Shown: positions 13,301 to 28,155 of the stretch, in pieces
How the letters are laid out: every line of letters starts with the position of its first letter
How positions within the stretch are numbered: the first letter of the stretch is position 1
Assembly (NCBI RefSeq): GCF_902459465.1
Contig: NC_047072.1
Location: 17,961,776 to 18,025,775 of the forward strand
Reading direction: 5' to 3'
Origin: Asterias rubens
Taxonomy: Eukaryota; Echinodermata; Asteroidea; Forcipulatida; Asteriidae
Length of the DNA: 64,000 bases
The notes under the pieces: model-generated
Databases searched by the model: none
Told to the model about the DNA's origin: nothing
The model's input: only the letters and a program-made list of their open reading frames with translations
Made by a program: the position numbers and the translations under genes

Positions 13301-16300
13301 AGTTTTTGAGCAAGTGGTAACTTTTCACTCAAATGATGAAAGACTTCAGCTGAAGCCTTTTATTATGTATCTGAAAGCACACAAAGTATTATGCAGCAAT
13401 GGTGTTTTTTCCTTCATTACTCTCTTGCAAATTTGATGACCAATTGAGTCCCCAATTTCAAAGGTTTGTTATTTTATGCATATGTTGGGATACAACAAGT
13501 GAGAAGACTGGTCTTCAACAATTGCCAAAGGTGTCCAGCCGACGATTTCACCAAACCCTTCCTAACATAGGATTAATCTTAGGACTTAGGACGAATTCAG
13601 TTCTGTATCCAAATACGTAGGACGCATTGAACCCGTCCTAAGTTAGGACGGGTTACTCGTCCTAACTCGAGTTAGGATTAATCCTAACGTTTCGTGAAAT
13701 CGGCTGCAGTGCCTTTAACCCTTGTCTTAAAAATACTGGGTTTTTTTTTAGTGTTTTTTTGTTTATTAATGGGCAGTCTTTAGTGTACCCATAGCCATGG
13801 AATTTTGGAAGTCTTATTTCAAGTTTGTTTTGTCTGCAGAGAGGTTATACCTTCGTCGCCGAAGCGCGTACCACAGACCTCCCTCTCCCGGGCGGGAAGT
13901 GGAGAATGCGTCTGATTGGTTCATCAAGCCCCTTGCCCCAGCCGGGCAGGGATAATCTCAACAGTAGCTTCGGAGTCCGGGAGATTAGGGATTACTATAT
14001 CCCCAACAAGGAGAACGTCATTATGAGGTATGAGGGATCAAGAATCTGAAAGAGTGTTTCGGAACTTGTTTTGACGGAAGACTGAAAACTTATTTTTAAA
14101 AGCACTGGACACTATTGGTTATTACTCAAAATAGTTGTTAGTATAAAAACTTATTGGTAACAAGAAGAGGAGAGCTGTTGCTAGTATAAAACACTGTGAG
14201 AAACGGCTCCCTCTGTTTAGTAACGTAGTTTTTGAGAAAAAAGGTGATTTCTCACTCAAATTTTAAAAGACGTTCGCAACAAGACTGTAAATTCCCTTGT
14301 GTGACATGACCCTCATGTCTCGTGAGGCAACGTACAGCCAAGCAGTTCCAGGCAATCTCAAAGAAGAAATACCATTCACATTTCAATTATTCACCTGGTT
14401 TTCTTGTGGATTGTAAGACGATGTTCCAAAATCTTCCTGTAGCATGCGCTACAGTTGGTTGCCTCCAAGTTGTCTGTGAAAAGTTGCCACGTGTGACAAG
14501 GCTCTGAGGCTTGCGAGCAACAGTAATTAACTTATTAGGCATCCTTGATTTCATTATCAGACAAAGTAATAATAACACAAAATCTCTTGCATTTGTTTTC
14601 ACAAGGTACGCTGTTAAACCACAGGAGGACCATGTAGCCAGCGTCCAGTTCGGCACGTCCAAATCGGACGTGTACATCAGCCTTCAAGTATTAGACCACG
14701 AGGAAGAGCTGGCCAGTACCGCAGGGAAAGGGCACGCGGTCATCCCCGCATTCACTTTCTTAAGGGATAAGGAACCTGGGGAGGAGGAGAGAAGATCTGG
14801 AAGCAGAGTTTGTGAGTAGTTTTGTCCTTTTTTTTCTTCTTCAAATTTCAGAAATGGTTAATGCGCTTTACGAACACATTATCAAGTTGAATTTGAAACT
14901 TGGCATGGTGGAAGTATAAAGCCGGGTTCATACTTAATGCGAATGCGAATACGAAGCGAATCTTGACGTCACAAATTCGCAACGAACAATTCGCAGCAGT
15001 TGAACTCTGCTCTACTCACTTGCGAATATCGCTGCGAAAGGAGATTTACACATGGTGTAACCTTCACTTTATTAGTACCTTTTCTTAAACCAAATGTTAT
15101 TGTTTTATGTATTACGTGCACTTTGATGGATATGTGTGCTTTATAAGTTTTCATTATTATTATTGTTTATTTTGACAGCTGTTCGTGGTGGTAAACCTCA
15201 CGGTAGTTCTTCAAGTTTAAACTCAGCTAAGAGACGACAGCAGTCTGCAGGCAGCCATGACGGCAGAGCTTCGGTAAGACAAATATGTTATCAGGTCAAC
15301 CATTAACTTTTACAAAATTTTCACAACTTTTTCCCACAGCTAACTCTTTCCTGTTATTTATATTTTATGACAAATTTTTGTTTGATTGTTTTTTTTTTTT
15401 CTTCTAATTTCAGAGAACAAGTCGAGGCTCAGCAGACAAATTTGAGGAGGTGAATGAAGAGGACTTCAGGGTAAGTGTCTTGAAAATTGGTTCAAGGAAA
15501 TATTTGCGTTTTGAATGTCCCCCCTTACACTCAGTGAACCACAACGGAAGTAAGTCTTTAACTTGTTTGTATTATTCTCTGTAATTTTTTTAATGTTTTT
15601 TCGTTTGTAGTATATCAAATCAAATCAAATCAAAGAGTGTCTGCCAGACATATATTTTATCCCTGATGCAAAGCTAATATCTATAGAGGCCTTCCGCACC
15701 CTCTGCTAACACATAAGGTTCAAACTGCCTCTAACCACCAGGGCCCAATTTCATAGCGCTGCTTAGCGTCCGATTTTGTGCTTACTGTGCAATTTCTATT
15801 TCATAGCGCTGCTAACCGTAAGCACACGAAAAGGCATGCTAACCTTTCGGTGCTTACCACACGAAAATAAATGACGCCACAATGCAAATCCACGGTAAAC
15901 ACGCAATATGACCGCCCAATTTTTCTGCTAACCTGTGAAATACGATCAAGCTTAAGCAAATTTTTCTGCTACAGTAATCACTCAAATTTGCTTACCGTTA
16001 AGCAGCGCTATGAAATTGGGCCCAGGTTATCTTAGTGGTCTAGTGTTAGGACTCTTTTTTCACAGAACTGTTTTTTTTTTTTATGCAAGTCGCCAGACAC
16101 ACAAGGCCAGAAGGCCACTTCAAGGTGTGGGCAACAATTATTTTTTTCCAGAGGCCTTTGCCACCTACTCGTAGGGCTGAAACGGGGTTACCCCCTTTAC
16201 AGTCCATACGGATGTAGGCTTGGGTATCATCAGTTTGAAGCCTGGCCGATAGAGGAGAAAGCACTACCTCCCCAATTTTGCGTAGCAAGTGTCATGACCG

Positions 16301-19300
16301 GGATTTGAACCCACACCCTGCTGATCAAACACCAGAGCTTGAATCCGGTGCTCTTAACCGCTCGGCCATGACACGCCATAACACTTGGGAAAGTAATGAG
16401 TATACAGTGCTTCATACACATCGGTAAAATTGAATTTTTTTTATATATATATTTGTCTCTGATGCAAAACATTCATCTATTACACTTTCACAAGAACGCA
16501 CTTTTGAAATTTCTTTCTTTCTTTGTTTTCTCTGCAGCCTCATAAGTACATCATTCAAGCCAAGGTACTGCGCAAGAGTTGGCCCTTATCTGAGAGTAGC
16601 TGGGCCTTCGTTCAGGTCCTTAAAGACTTGGAGAAGAACGACCTCAAAGGTAAGCAAAAGAACCTCAACAATTTCATCTGTTTGTTTTTTAATTGTTCTT
16701 AATCATGGTAATGAAAACGGACTCCTTGAAAAAGTTCTGCACTTAAGCCTGTAGGCTTGACAAAACAAGGTTGACAATTTTTTGTAGTAGAAGAAAACAT
16801 CAATGGCAACTTAATTTTAAGGTAGAGACCACGACAAACTTATGCCAAATGTCGGGCTGAGCACCCAAATTTCTTTCTTTTGTTTTGTTCGCTACAATAT
16901 ACTTACTTTCACAAAGCCAAATAATGGCTTCCCTATTTATTCAATGTTTGTATCTGTGAGTTTTGGGTTGTTTTTTTGTTCGTGGGGGTGAAGCTTTCTT
17001 TTTGCTTGTCGCAAGAGATAAATACTAACTTAATTTGCTTTATTAATTTGCACCTTAAAGGCAGTGGACACTATTGGTAATTACTCAAAATAATTTTTAG
17101 CATAAAAACTTACTTGGTAACGAGTAATGGGGAGAGGTTGATAGTGTAAAACATTGTGAGAAACGGCTCCTTCTGAAGTAACGTAGTTTTTCAAGAAAGA
17201 AGTAATCTTCCACGAATTTGATTTCGAGACCTCATTTCGAGAACTTGAGGTCTCGAAATGAAGCATCAAAAAGCACACAACTTCGTGTGACAAGAGTGGT
17301 TTTCTTTCATTATTATCTCGCATTGAGCTGAAATTTCAACAGGTTTGTTATTTTATGCATATATTGAGATACACCAAGTGAGAAGAATGGTCTTTGACAA
17401 TTACCTATAGTGTCCACTGTCTTTAATCTTTTTTATGCTTTCCCTAAAGTCAGAACAAATTTGGGATAAGAGTTTTATTTATTCTAATGATTTAAGACTT
17501 ATGTAAAGGAATAAATCAAGTGATGATTGTTGCACAACATTAAACAGCAGCAACTTTTCCAATATCACCTCTTTCAGGATTTCCCAACCCCTCTGCCCCA
17601 CCCCAACCCCCTCCAATCCCTGACCATCTTAAAATCCCAAAACCCATTTATAGAATTGCATGCTGTGCTAACCAATTGGTAAAAGGTATATGCAAAGAAC
17701 AGTAGCTCTCTATTGCTTGTTTTTGGTGTGTTTTCTCCCTTGTCCCTCCACCCCTCCGGCATGAATGGATTGTCCCTTCCACCCCTTTGGCATGAATGGA
17801 ATGTCCCATCCACCCCTCCGGAATGAAATACATGTAGAACAACCTTTACCCTTGTTGCATGTTTGTATACAACTCACCCCCCTTAGCCAATCCAACTTGC
17901 CTGTCGTCCTCAACGGCTAAGGTCAAGGAATATAGGACAGGGATGGACGACTGGGAGTATGATCCTGACGGCACCGATCGACCGCAGAGGGGAAAACGAG
18001 GCAAATAATAAAACCGCAAACAAACTAAAACATCTTTTCTCTCTCCATTTAGATTCCGACTTTCCGAAGACATTTCTTAACTCATTTTCCGATGGAGGGC
18101 TAAACTGCTCTTGTCCAATGGTGTACTTATTACCCCCCGGTGTTGCAATGGTTCAATCGGTTAAGCTCCACCACTTTAACTCAATTGACCAATCAAAACT
18201 GCGAGCGCACAGCCAGAGTTCAGACATGGCTAAACTCCTTAGCGATACACAACCGCAAGGGAAACTGAAAAGACTTGACTGTAGCAAAAGTCCACATTTT
18301 GTCCAAACCTCTTGCTGTATATATCTGGTGATGCACAGGGTCTGTTAAAGCTCCTGAATTGTAACATCTGGGAGGTTCCATTTCTAGAGAAGGGGAAACC
18401 AAACCATTTTCAGGAATTTTCAAATTTGGGAAATTTCATCCTTGAATTTAGAGTAAATTTCTTCAACTTGAGCCCTGTTAATATTATGGAATAATCCTTT
18501 TTTTTTTTAAACACATTTTGATACAAAGCACAAATTACCGATGCTCCAAAACTTCAAAGCTGTTTATTTTTTAATCATTAATATCAAAACATTCCCCCTT
18601 ACTACTCGGTACTCATATATACACTTACATTCCTCAAATGTCATGTTCATGAGGACATAAATCACAATTTGATACGTTCCACTCCAAAATATTTGTACAA
18701 TCATTCTGTTTGACAAAACGACAGTCGTTTGTAAAAGTTGGCGAAATTGAATAATTTTGATTGATTTCTCATTGCATGGGGGAATTATAAGTGAGCACCA
18801 TGGACAGGGGCATTGGATGTAGATATAGATTTATTGTGTCAACTAACACACCATAATCTTACAAAGAGCAATCTGCGAGTTAGATTTGAAAAATTAATGT
18901 CTGGTACAACGACGTGCTTATAATCACAAGTAACCGCTTAAATTTAAATTCAAATAATAAACCACAAGGAAAAAAAAGTGACTTGGTAAGTTTTAAATGA
19001 TTTGCGGTTGAACAAAGATCAAGTTTTCTAGGGCAGGATTTAAACCACTACCTGTGGATTAACGTGCTGCAGTGTACCGACTGAGCTATCTAGCCCTATG
19101 TTGGTGGACTCCCTATTTTGTTAATATCTTTGTTCGGGGGTGTCAATCAGAAGCCATACAGCTGTCAACTGCCATGTTGCCAGGGACCACACCCAACTTA
19201 CGATACAAGGATCACACCCATGTTGGGTTCCTCAGACTGTCAAGACAGTTACTATGTCTCATGATCTAAACGAGCTTTGTAAGAGTCTATACACAATTGT

Positions 19301-22300
19301 GTATGAATGTGTTTAAACATTTTACCTGGTTCTGCTCATCTGGGCCCAATTTCATAGCGCTGCTTAGCGGCCGATTTTTTGCTTACTGTTCGATTTCTAT
19401 TTCATCGGGCTGCTAACCATAAGCACACGAAAAGGCATGCTAGCCTTCTGGTGCTTACCGCACAAAAATAAACGACGTCACAATGCAAATCCACGGTAAA
19501 CACGCAATATGGCCGCCCAATTTTTCTGCTAACCTGTGAAATACGCTAAGGCTTAAGCAATTTTTTCTGCTACAGTAAGCACGCAAATTTGCTTACCGTT
19601 AAGCAGCGCTATGAAATTGGTCCCTTGAGGGTGCTACACAAAAGCTTGCCCGAACCATTTGACATAGCAACTGTCTCTGTAGTCTGAGAAATTCAAATTC
19701 AAGCTGTAACTTCTGACTAAGCAAGTCATTGTACCAGACTTTATTCAACTCTAACTCGCAAATGGCTCATTCTAACACACTTACTTTTTGTTACTATCAG
19801 CTCTGTGCAGTCTTGCGAGGGCGCTATTTGTCCTATCTTATCATAGGTGTGGCACACTAACCACTTTCATACAGCACAAGAGGGCCACGCCACCTAACTG
19901 CACTAGCCACAACTCTTTCAAAGTATCATACAGAATTGGTAGAGGGGACTAAATAGTCGCAGACAATGTTCATGTTTTGTGTGATCAACCAATACATGTT
20001 TGTTTGTTTGTTTGTTTGTTTGTTTTCTCCTTCACTGATGCCTGTTTTCTTCTGTAGATACTGTACATGTATATATTAGAAAATTACTATTACCACCATT
20101 CTGTGGTTTCTTAATGAATTGCTTACTTAAGTTACTGTACTTCCTCATAACAAACAATTCCTTTTATTCTACCTTAAAGGCAGTGGACATTATTGTAGTT
20201 ACTCAAATAAATTGTTAGCATAAGAACTTTCTTGGTAACTAGCAATGGAGAGCTGTTGATAGTATAAAACATTATGAGAAACAGCTCCCTCTGAAGTAAC
20301 GTAGTTTTCGAGAAAGAAGCAATTTTCCACGAATTTGATTTCGAGACCTCAAAAATAGTTTATGAGGTCTCGAAATCAAGCATCTGAAAGCACACAACTT
20401 CGTGTGACAAGGGTGTTTTTTCTTTCATTATTATCTCCCAACTTCGACGACCAATTGAGTTCAAATGTTCACAGGTTTGTTATTTTATGCATACAATGAG
20501 ATACACTAAGTGAGAAGACTGGTCTTTAATAATTACCAATAGTGTCCAGTGTCTTTACGTTTTATCAAAATATTAAATTAATTTGTTTGTCCATGCCAAT
20601 GGTTGCTATTATACAAGAGTTGCTATTTTAAAAGTGTTTCTATCTGTCTTTGATCAATTCCTGCACCGCTGTTCAATTTGCTGCACCCAGTCCTTACGCC
20701 AGATGGGAAACTCGGTATAAACAAATTCTTGATCTCTTAGCATGCATGTAGATCATCGTCATACAAAACCAAATATCGTGCCTGCACCCCTTCACCTCCC
20801 TAAACCCCCTTTGTTTTCAGTTTGCTATCCCGCCAATCAAAATATCAGCTTCACACCGAGCTAATTTCAAAACTGAAAAAGAAATTCACTGCTTTACTCA
20901 AAACATTAGTTATGTGGTAAACCAAATCAGGAATGATCATGCCGGCATTCCCTCACGGCCTAAACCCCCTCTGTTTTCAATTGCTATCCCGACAATCAAA
21001 GTACCAGCTTCTCACACTCCGTTGAAAAGAATAAGTTGCTGCTTAACTCAGAAACTTTTTGTTTTGTAGTAAAATTGCATGCTTAATGTGCTTTAGTGCA
21101 TTTTATAATACTTAATTAGGCCGTCTGTGTTTTGGTGCCCTCAAGTTACAAACCATTCCATGTTGTCAATATTCCACGTTGTCAATAAAGAAAAATTGCA
21201 ATTAACATAAACTTAAAACAAGATAAACTTACTTTGGCGTCAACAAAAGATATATACCTTGTTCAGTCCGTGATTTAATAGATAACTTTTGTAATCAAAT
21301 GTTTTTCATGTGACATTTTTTAAGGATCCAGTGATAGATTTGAGGCAAACCATAAAAATATGAAGTTGGATTGTTTTGGGTTTTTCTCTTTTTTTACCAT
21401 TTGAGTTTAAAACCATTTGAGTTCTGACTTAGCCCCTTTTTTTAACAGCCAATTCCACTTAAATTTATTTTTTAACTGATGTAGAAAACTTAAAGACAGT
21501 GGACACTATTGGTAATTGTCAAAAGACCAGTCTTCTCACTTGGTGTATCTCAACATATGCAAAAAATAACAAACCTGTGAAAATTTGAGCTCAATCGGTT
21601 GTAAAAGTTGCGAGATAATAATGAAAGAAAAAACACCCTTGTCGCACGAAGTTGTGTGCTTTCTGATGCTTGATTTCGAGACCTCAAGTTCTAAACTGGA
21701 GGTCTCGAAATCAAATTCGTGGAAAATGACTTCTTTCTCGAAAACTACTTCACTTCAGAGGGAGCTGTTTCTCACAATGTTTTATACTATCAACTTCTCC
21801 CCATTACAGGTAATAAAGAAAGGTTTTGTGATGATTATTATTTTGAGTAATTACCAATAGTGTCCACTGCCTTTAAAACAAAATTAAAAATAACAATCTG
21901 AAGTTTAGGGGACTCTAGACAAACACACATTTTCAGTTCCTATGCACTACACACATGACACTACGGTTAGAATAAGATTGCAAATAGTAGTCACAAATCA
22001 ATCCATACGCAAACATGACACTGCTGTATCATAAATATCAACCTGCACTCAGGGCTGATACTGCACAAAGCCAACTCAAACAGTTGCCTCTGTGAACTAT
22101 CAGTTTTGATCAATATTTTGATCAGTTGGCAATTTTGACTAAAATAAATATTTAAATGGAACATGTTTTTGAAAATTAAAATATAAACATGTTTTCAGCT
22201 GAGTTTTGCACATCATGTTATCTTTCAATATGGAAAGAGTCATTTTCAAGTTGAACAAGCACATTCATAACAAAGTTTACAGTTGAGTGTAGATTCGTAA

Positions 22301-25300
22301 CGAATCTACTCTTCAGTGTAGATTCGCTGTACTTTCATCAATCATTTGTCAATAGAGTGACGTTACAGAAATAGTTGAGAAATTTGTAGTGTCGAGCAAA
22401 TTTCAATCTTAAAGCTAGACTTTGTGTACATTATGGTACAGGCAGGAGTTCCCCCCGCGCCAACAGACAAGATTCCGAAGCCAAAGAAGAACGGAAGAAA
22501 GGCAAACTATTTTTTTTAACATTCCTTGTCATTTCTCTCCTTCTTCAAACTATCCACAGTGATTTTATAAAAGCACAACCTAGATTCACTAACATTAGCC
22601 TCAGAATTAGTGTTTTAAAGTATTGAATAATAAATGTATGTGCACAAAAGGACGTGTATGATTTGGGCGCACCTTCTTATGATTTTTCATTCATTTTACA
22701 CTTTTACAATTATATTCATCCATTTGAATGACTTTTGTTTTAATTTTAATTTTTTTAAGATATATATATTTTTTCAATCCACGCACCATAGACCACACCC
22801 TTCATAGTATGTCTCATAAGCTAGACTTGCCACAGTCTGTTCCTTCACTGTTTGTACATTGAGAACTGCTCTAGAATTGCAAAGGTCATGGGTTTGAATC
22901 CCATCCGAGTAATGTCTGTGATTTTGTCCACAGGACTCTTGAATTACCGAGTACACACAGTTTTTTCTTAAGTTTTTTTTTTATACAAGTCGCCTGACAC
23001 ACAAGGCCTGAAGGCAACTTCAAGGTGTGTGCTACAATTATTTTTTTCCAGAGGCCATTGCCACCTACTCCTAGGGCTGAAACAGGGTTACCCCTTTTAC
23101 AGTCCATACGGATGTAGGCTTGGGTATCATCAGTCCGAAGCCTGGCTGGTAGAGCAGAAAGCACTACCTCCCCAATTTTATGTAGCAAGAGTCACGACCG
23201 GGATCCGAACCCACACCCTGCTGATCAAACACCAGTGCTTGAATCCGGTGCTCTTAACCGCTCGGCCATGACACTGCAATGACACTAACACACATCGGTG
23301 TGTATGGTCCGATGCAATTTATTAAATCAACATTAAAAAAAACAAAAAAAAACAGCCTATGACCCCACCTTTAATAGAGATGCGGACCAGGTTTTAATTT
23401 CCTGTTCCTGAAACTTACGACTCCGTATATAATTTTAGTTATTTGATGAATGTAATGGATGACCAGCTCCAGTTTAAACTGAACATTGCCCCTCCAAACA
23501 TCCTGCACGCTCGGAAAATTTATTCAGACCTGCGAACGATTGTTTCATATCACAGACTCGAACTCTTCAATGGCCTTTTGTAGCTTGAGAGATCAACCTA
23601 AGCAGAGGTTTACTTAGGAAGACCATGATGAGGGTCTCAAAATTAGGCTGTTGAAAATGTTTTTGTATTTATTCCTTAAAAAATCAGTCGATTTGATTGA
23701 ATGTATACATAACAAAAGATCAATCATTTGACTTAACAACACTTTGAAATGATCACCCGGCCAGGGCCCAATTTTCTTAGAGCTGCTAAGCACACAAATT
23801 TGCTTAGCATAAAATTTCTTCCTTGATAAAAACAGAATATTTCCATTTGTTGCATATTGCCTGTTTACTTATATTCGGCTGTTGTTTGCATCCTCAAAAT
23901 CACATGGAGATTTGGTTGGTAATCCTGTTTTTATCAAGGAAGAAATTTCATGCTAAGCAAATTGTTTTGCTTAGCAGCTCTATGACATTGGGGCCAGTTC
24001 TCATTTTTCATAGCAACGGCTCCCCCTTGCCTGTTAATTTAATTACCGGCTACTCATTCAGTGTAAACGTTCAGGCAACATTGACACAGTATACAGCACC
24101 TGTAACAATACTCTGAGCATACAGTGTCACACTCAGATGTTTGTATGTGTCAGAACTCCATCTATAGTCCTTTTCTATCATCCCTTTATTGCCAAACTCT
24201 AAGACTGTTTACTCGTCGGCAACCCTCTGTTTGCTAAATCCTTACCTATGTTTTACAGTTGGAGGCTTAATATTGCAAATTGTATAATATTGGAGTCTGT
24301 GTGTCAAGCCACATGCTGAGTTATTGTTTTTTGAAACAGCGTTATTGAAGACTGTTGTGACTTTTTTTTTTTTTTTTTTTAAAGTTATTGCTGTGTGCCC
24401 AGATTTTTTCGCTATGGGAAAATTATGGGGAAGTTTACAGTAGCAACTCCTTGTTTGATGCGTTAGGAAATGCCTTTGGATATCACACAAAATAATACCA
24501 CAAATATAACAAACTTTAAGCAAAATGGTCATCTTAAGCGCAGAGTTGGGCGATAAGCAGAGCCATAAAACTGGGCCAGGTCCTCGTATTGTTACTCCCT
24601 CACTCAGCTATCGACTATCCTGTCATACTTTCATTGTCCGCGATCAATAAACGCCACTCGTAAATTATTAATACATTTTTATGTCATCACATTATTGATC
24701 AGAACAAAATGTTGACCTGATAACCTCCAGGATCAATGAGCAATTTGTTTGTTTGGCTCATAAATATTATATATCCATCTGTTTCTAAACATCGTGTTGT
24801 GGTAACTAAGCAGATACATAAGTAATATTCCTTTTTCGTAAACAAGAACTTGGCTTGAGCTCGGTGCTTATAAAGTCGTTCATTGTAATTTGCTAATCTG
24901 TATTGATCGAAACAAATAAGTTTTGAAAAACCAATCAAAGTCCACAAGACATGTTTTTGTTTGCAATAAGAATGTTACCTTTTGCCAAACTTATTTTTGG
25001 AGACCACTCTTGATCAAGAAACGCCGTTTACCAGGAACTCCAACGTTAACAATTTGCAATTTGATGAAATCTATACAAACTGCATTAACAACCCTATAGT
25101 CCCGAGCCGACGATTTTGTGATTAGACTATACAGTCGTCTAGATACCATATATCGGATATTTCCCTCAGCCAGGAAGAATCACATGATCATGTAGACAGT
25201 ATTGGTGTTACTTGGTTGTCACAATCCATTTCATCTTAAAGATGCTATGTCAGATTTTTGGCCGATTTGACCCAAAAATTTTGATTTAAAATTGAATAGG

Positions 25301-28058
25301 TATTTTGATGGGGTCGAGAAAGTTACATGCTTTCATTTGAGCCATTGCTCGAAAAAGTCTGCCAATTATTAGTAGCAGTGAAATAAAGTGCTCAAAATTA
25401 GTTTTTGTCAGGATCCCAACTATATATCACGTGACCAATTCTTATCTGTTTTATAAGAAACGTTTTAAATTGTTGTCATAAAGTTCCTAACAATTAAAAG
25501 TAAAAGTTTAACTTTTTGTGAAATACCATTCACTCAAAAAAATCAATTTTTTAATGTTTGGGGCCAAAGATCTGACATTGCATCTTTAAAAGATTTACCC
25601 ATTTCAACCCTTGTCATTAGTTGATATTATAGTGTAATGGTTAATTGTAGATTTCAAAAATTGTAGAATTTATGAAAAATGTATTCAATGGGTGACATTG
25701 CAACTTGTAATTGTCTCACTGTAAAAAAAGGTTCACTCATTATGGTCACCCAAGAGAATCCATTTCCTTAATCCCTTTCAATTTTGAGTTGTATAGTCTT
25801 AGTTGAGCAAGTGTATTCAAAACCGCATTACAGAAAAGCTCCATCAACAAAATTCTGAGTTTGGCCACAAAATCTAGGAAAGTATCCTTTTCAACGAGGA
25901 AGTGCGTTTACATCGAATTTGTTGGGTCATTAAACTTTAAGCAGTTAATCTGCCTGGGTCAGTGATGCACCACGAGTTGTGCATGATCCTAAGTCAACTG
26001 ATTGGAAAAGGAGTTACATGGAGATAACAGGTGTAAGTTGCCAAATGAAAAAGGATGTTATTATTTTTAGCCTCTCTCTTGAATGGAGCTTTCCTGTAAT
26101 GATTTCAATCATTTTGATGATCTTTCATTTCTTTTTGGATTTTCCGATGTTCATTTTACCACCAGTTCTTTTCAGAACCAATACTACTCAAAAAGTTTGC
26201 AAAGTTTCAAAATCCTACTTGATATTCATTTTTGATTGTCTGGTTTTCATTTTCAGCAAATAAGGAGCGCCCCGCGTCACCGGGCAAAGAAGGGGGCAAA
26301 ACCACCACCAAGGGGGAGAAGAAGAAGGGAAAAGACAAAGGGAAGGATAAGGATAAAGATAAAGATAAGGACAAAGGGAACTTGTCCAGGCCCCCCTCCC
26401 AGCAGTTTGACATCACCAAGCCTAACTGGACGCTTCGTGTGGTGTTGGACCAGACCCCAACGGTAAGAGAAAAACAAATTAGGGTGGGGGTAGGTGAATA
26501 AGTCGACTAGAATGGGATTTGAACCATTGACGTCCGGTTTAACATGCCACAAAACATTGTGAGAATCAACTCTAACCGCCCCAACTGTCTCTTTGTTTGA
26601 TTTTGTTAGACTGACAACTTCTATAGTCTACTCTAGGAAGTTAATCGAAAGACTATAAGCAACTTTTTTCCTTTTTTTTTTTTGCATCATGGAGGTCAGT
26701 GATCTAGTGGTAAAGATGTCTGCTCTGGAATGGCAAATCACACCCTAATGCATGAAAATGCTAAAGAAACAGATTGTCACAGATTTTCTATAAATGTAAC
26801 ATTTTTGTTGTTTTTTAACAAAAGTGCAATTATATGACTGGGAATAAAAGAGTTGTGGCTTGTTTTTAAACGTTCATGTAGGGTCATGGCCAGGGCAGAA
26901 ACATGATAAAGGACCCCACCTTCAGTGACAGCCTTTATCCCACAGCCACGACCCTGCCTGTTTTAAACGGCCGTTTAAGAACTCATCCCAACTTTTTGAA
27001 TCCCCTTAGTAAAGTTCTCTCTTTCAATTTTTTGATTTCCTTTCTTCAGGAGGAGGTTGAGATCAAGCGTGATACGGAGCGGCAAGATGAGATCAGAGCT
27101 ATGAAGCAGGCTTGGGAGGCGGCCGAGCCAGGCAGGGCGGCCAAGGCCCAGGCAGCCAGAGAGAAGTTCCTTAAGGAGCATCTTATCAAGATGGAGACAG
27201 AGGAGGAAGGGGAAGAGAAGGCTGAGCTAGAGGGAGAAGGTAAGCACCGGAGAAAATCACTCTCAAGGGTTGCTTTATTTGTGACACAAAACCAGGGGTG
27301 GATTTCACAAAGAAATTAGGACTAGTCCTTACTTAGGACTAGTCCTTAATTAGGACTAGTCCTTAATTAGGACTAGTCCTTAATTAGGACTAGTCCTTAA
27401 TTAGGACTAGTCCTAGGAGATGTTAAAAACTAAAGGCTAGTCCTAAGTTAGGACAAGTAACTCGTCCTAACTCAAGATAAGACTAGTGTAAACTCTTTGT
27501 GGAATCCACCCCTGGAATGTCATCTTTAAGAGAGCAAGGCTGTTTTCAGTGTGAAAAGGGCATGTCCTTGCGAAATCTTTAAGTCTATTGGAAACTTTTG
27601 GAGGGGCACCAAGGCCAAGACCAGGGCAACGGAGGCCACGGCCTTTATGTAATTCCAGGCCTTCAAAATGCAAATCTCAATAGTCTTATACTTAAACTTT
27701 GAGTGTCGTGGCCGAGCGGTTAAGAGCACCGAATTCAAACTCTGGTGTTTCTGATCAGCAGAGTGTGGGTTCGCATCCCCAGCCGTGACACTTGTGTCCT
27801 TAAGCAAGACACATAAACATTGCTTCGTCCTTATGTTGTGTAAACGCATGTAAAAGAACCCAGTGCACTTATCGACAACAGAAGGGGTTCGCCCCGGTGT
27901 TCCTGGCTGGATTGGCAGCATATTGCGCCACAGCACCTTGTAAACCATTACATGGTGCTTAAGGATTAGGTCTTATATCTCAAAAAATTCGCCCCACTCC
28001 TTGCAGTAATAATACCTGGCGCTTTGTATCCTTTGGCAAAAGGGGCGTTATAAATACG

Positions 28059-28155
<97 letters not shown>

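Noticed and set aside
17574..17913. Overlapping minus-strand frames in a CCACCCCTCCGGCATG repeat
   Set aside because: The frames follow a three-unit tandem repeat and show no domain or splice context.
22886..23271. 100-codon minus frame and the 80-codon plus frame, with similar frames at 16046-16288 and 42948-43286
   Set aside because: The similar proteins arise because the same SINE lies at each place; there is no gene.
22965..23280. Possible tRNA-Leu gene (also at 16066, 42985, 55776, 27703, 58213)
   Set aside because: The heads have mismatched stems and are followed by a shared SINE body and A- or TTA-rich tail; they are SINE heads rather than tRNA genes.
28065..28155. CRISPR-like or structured repeat array
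   Set aside because: It is a simple trinucleotide microsatellite at a SINE end, and the window is eukaryotic.
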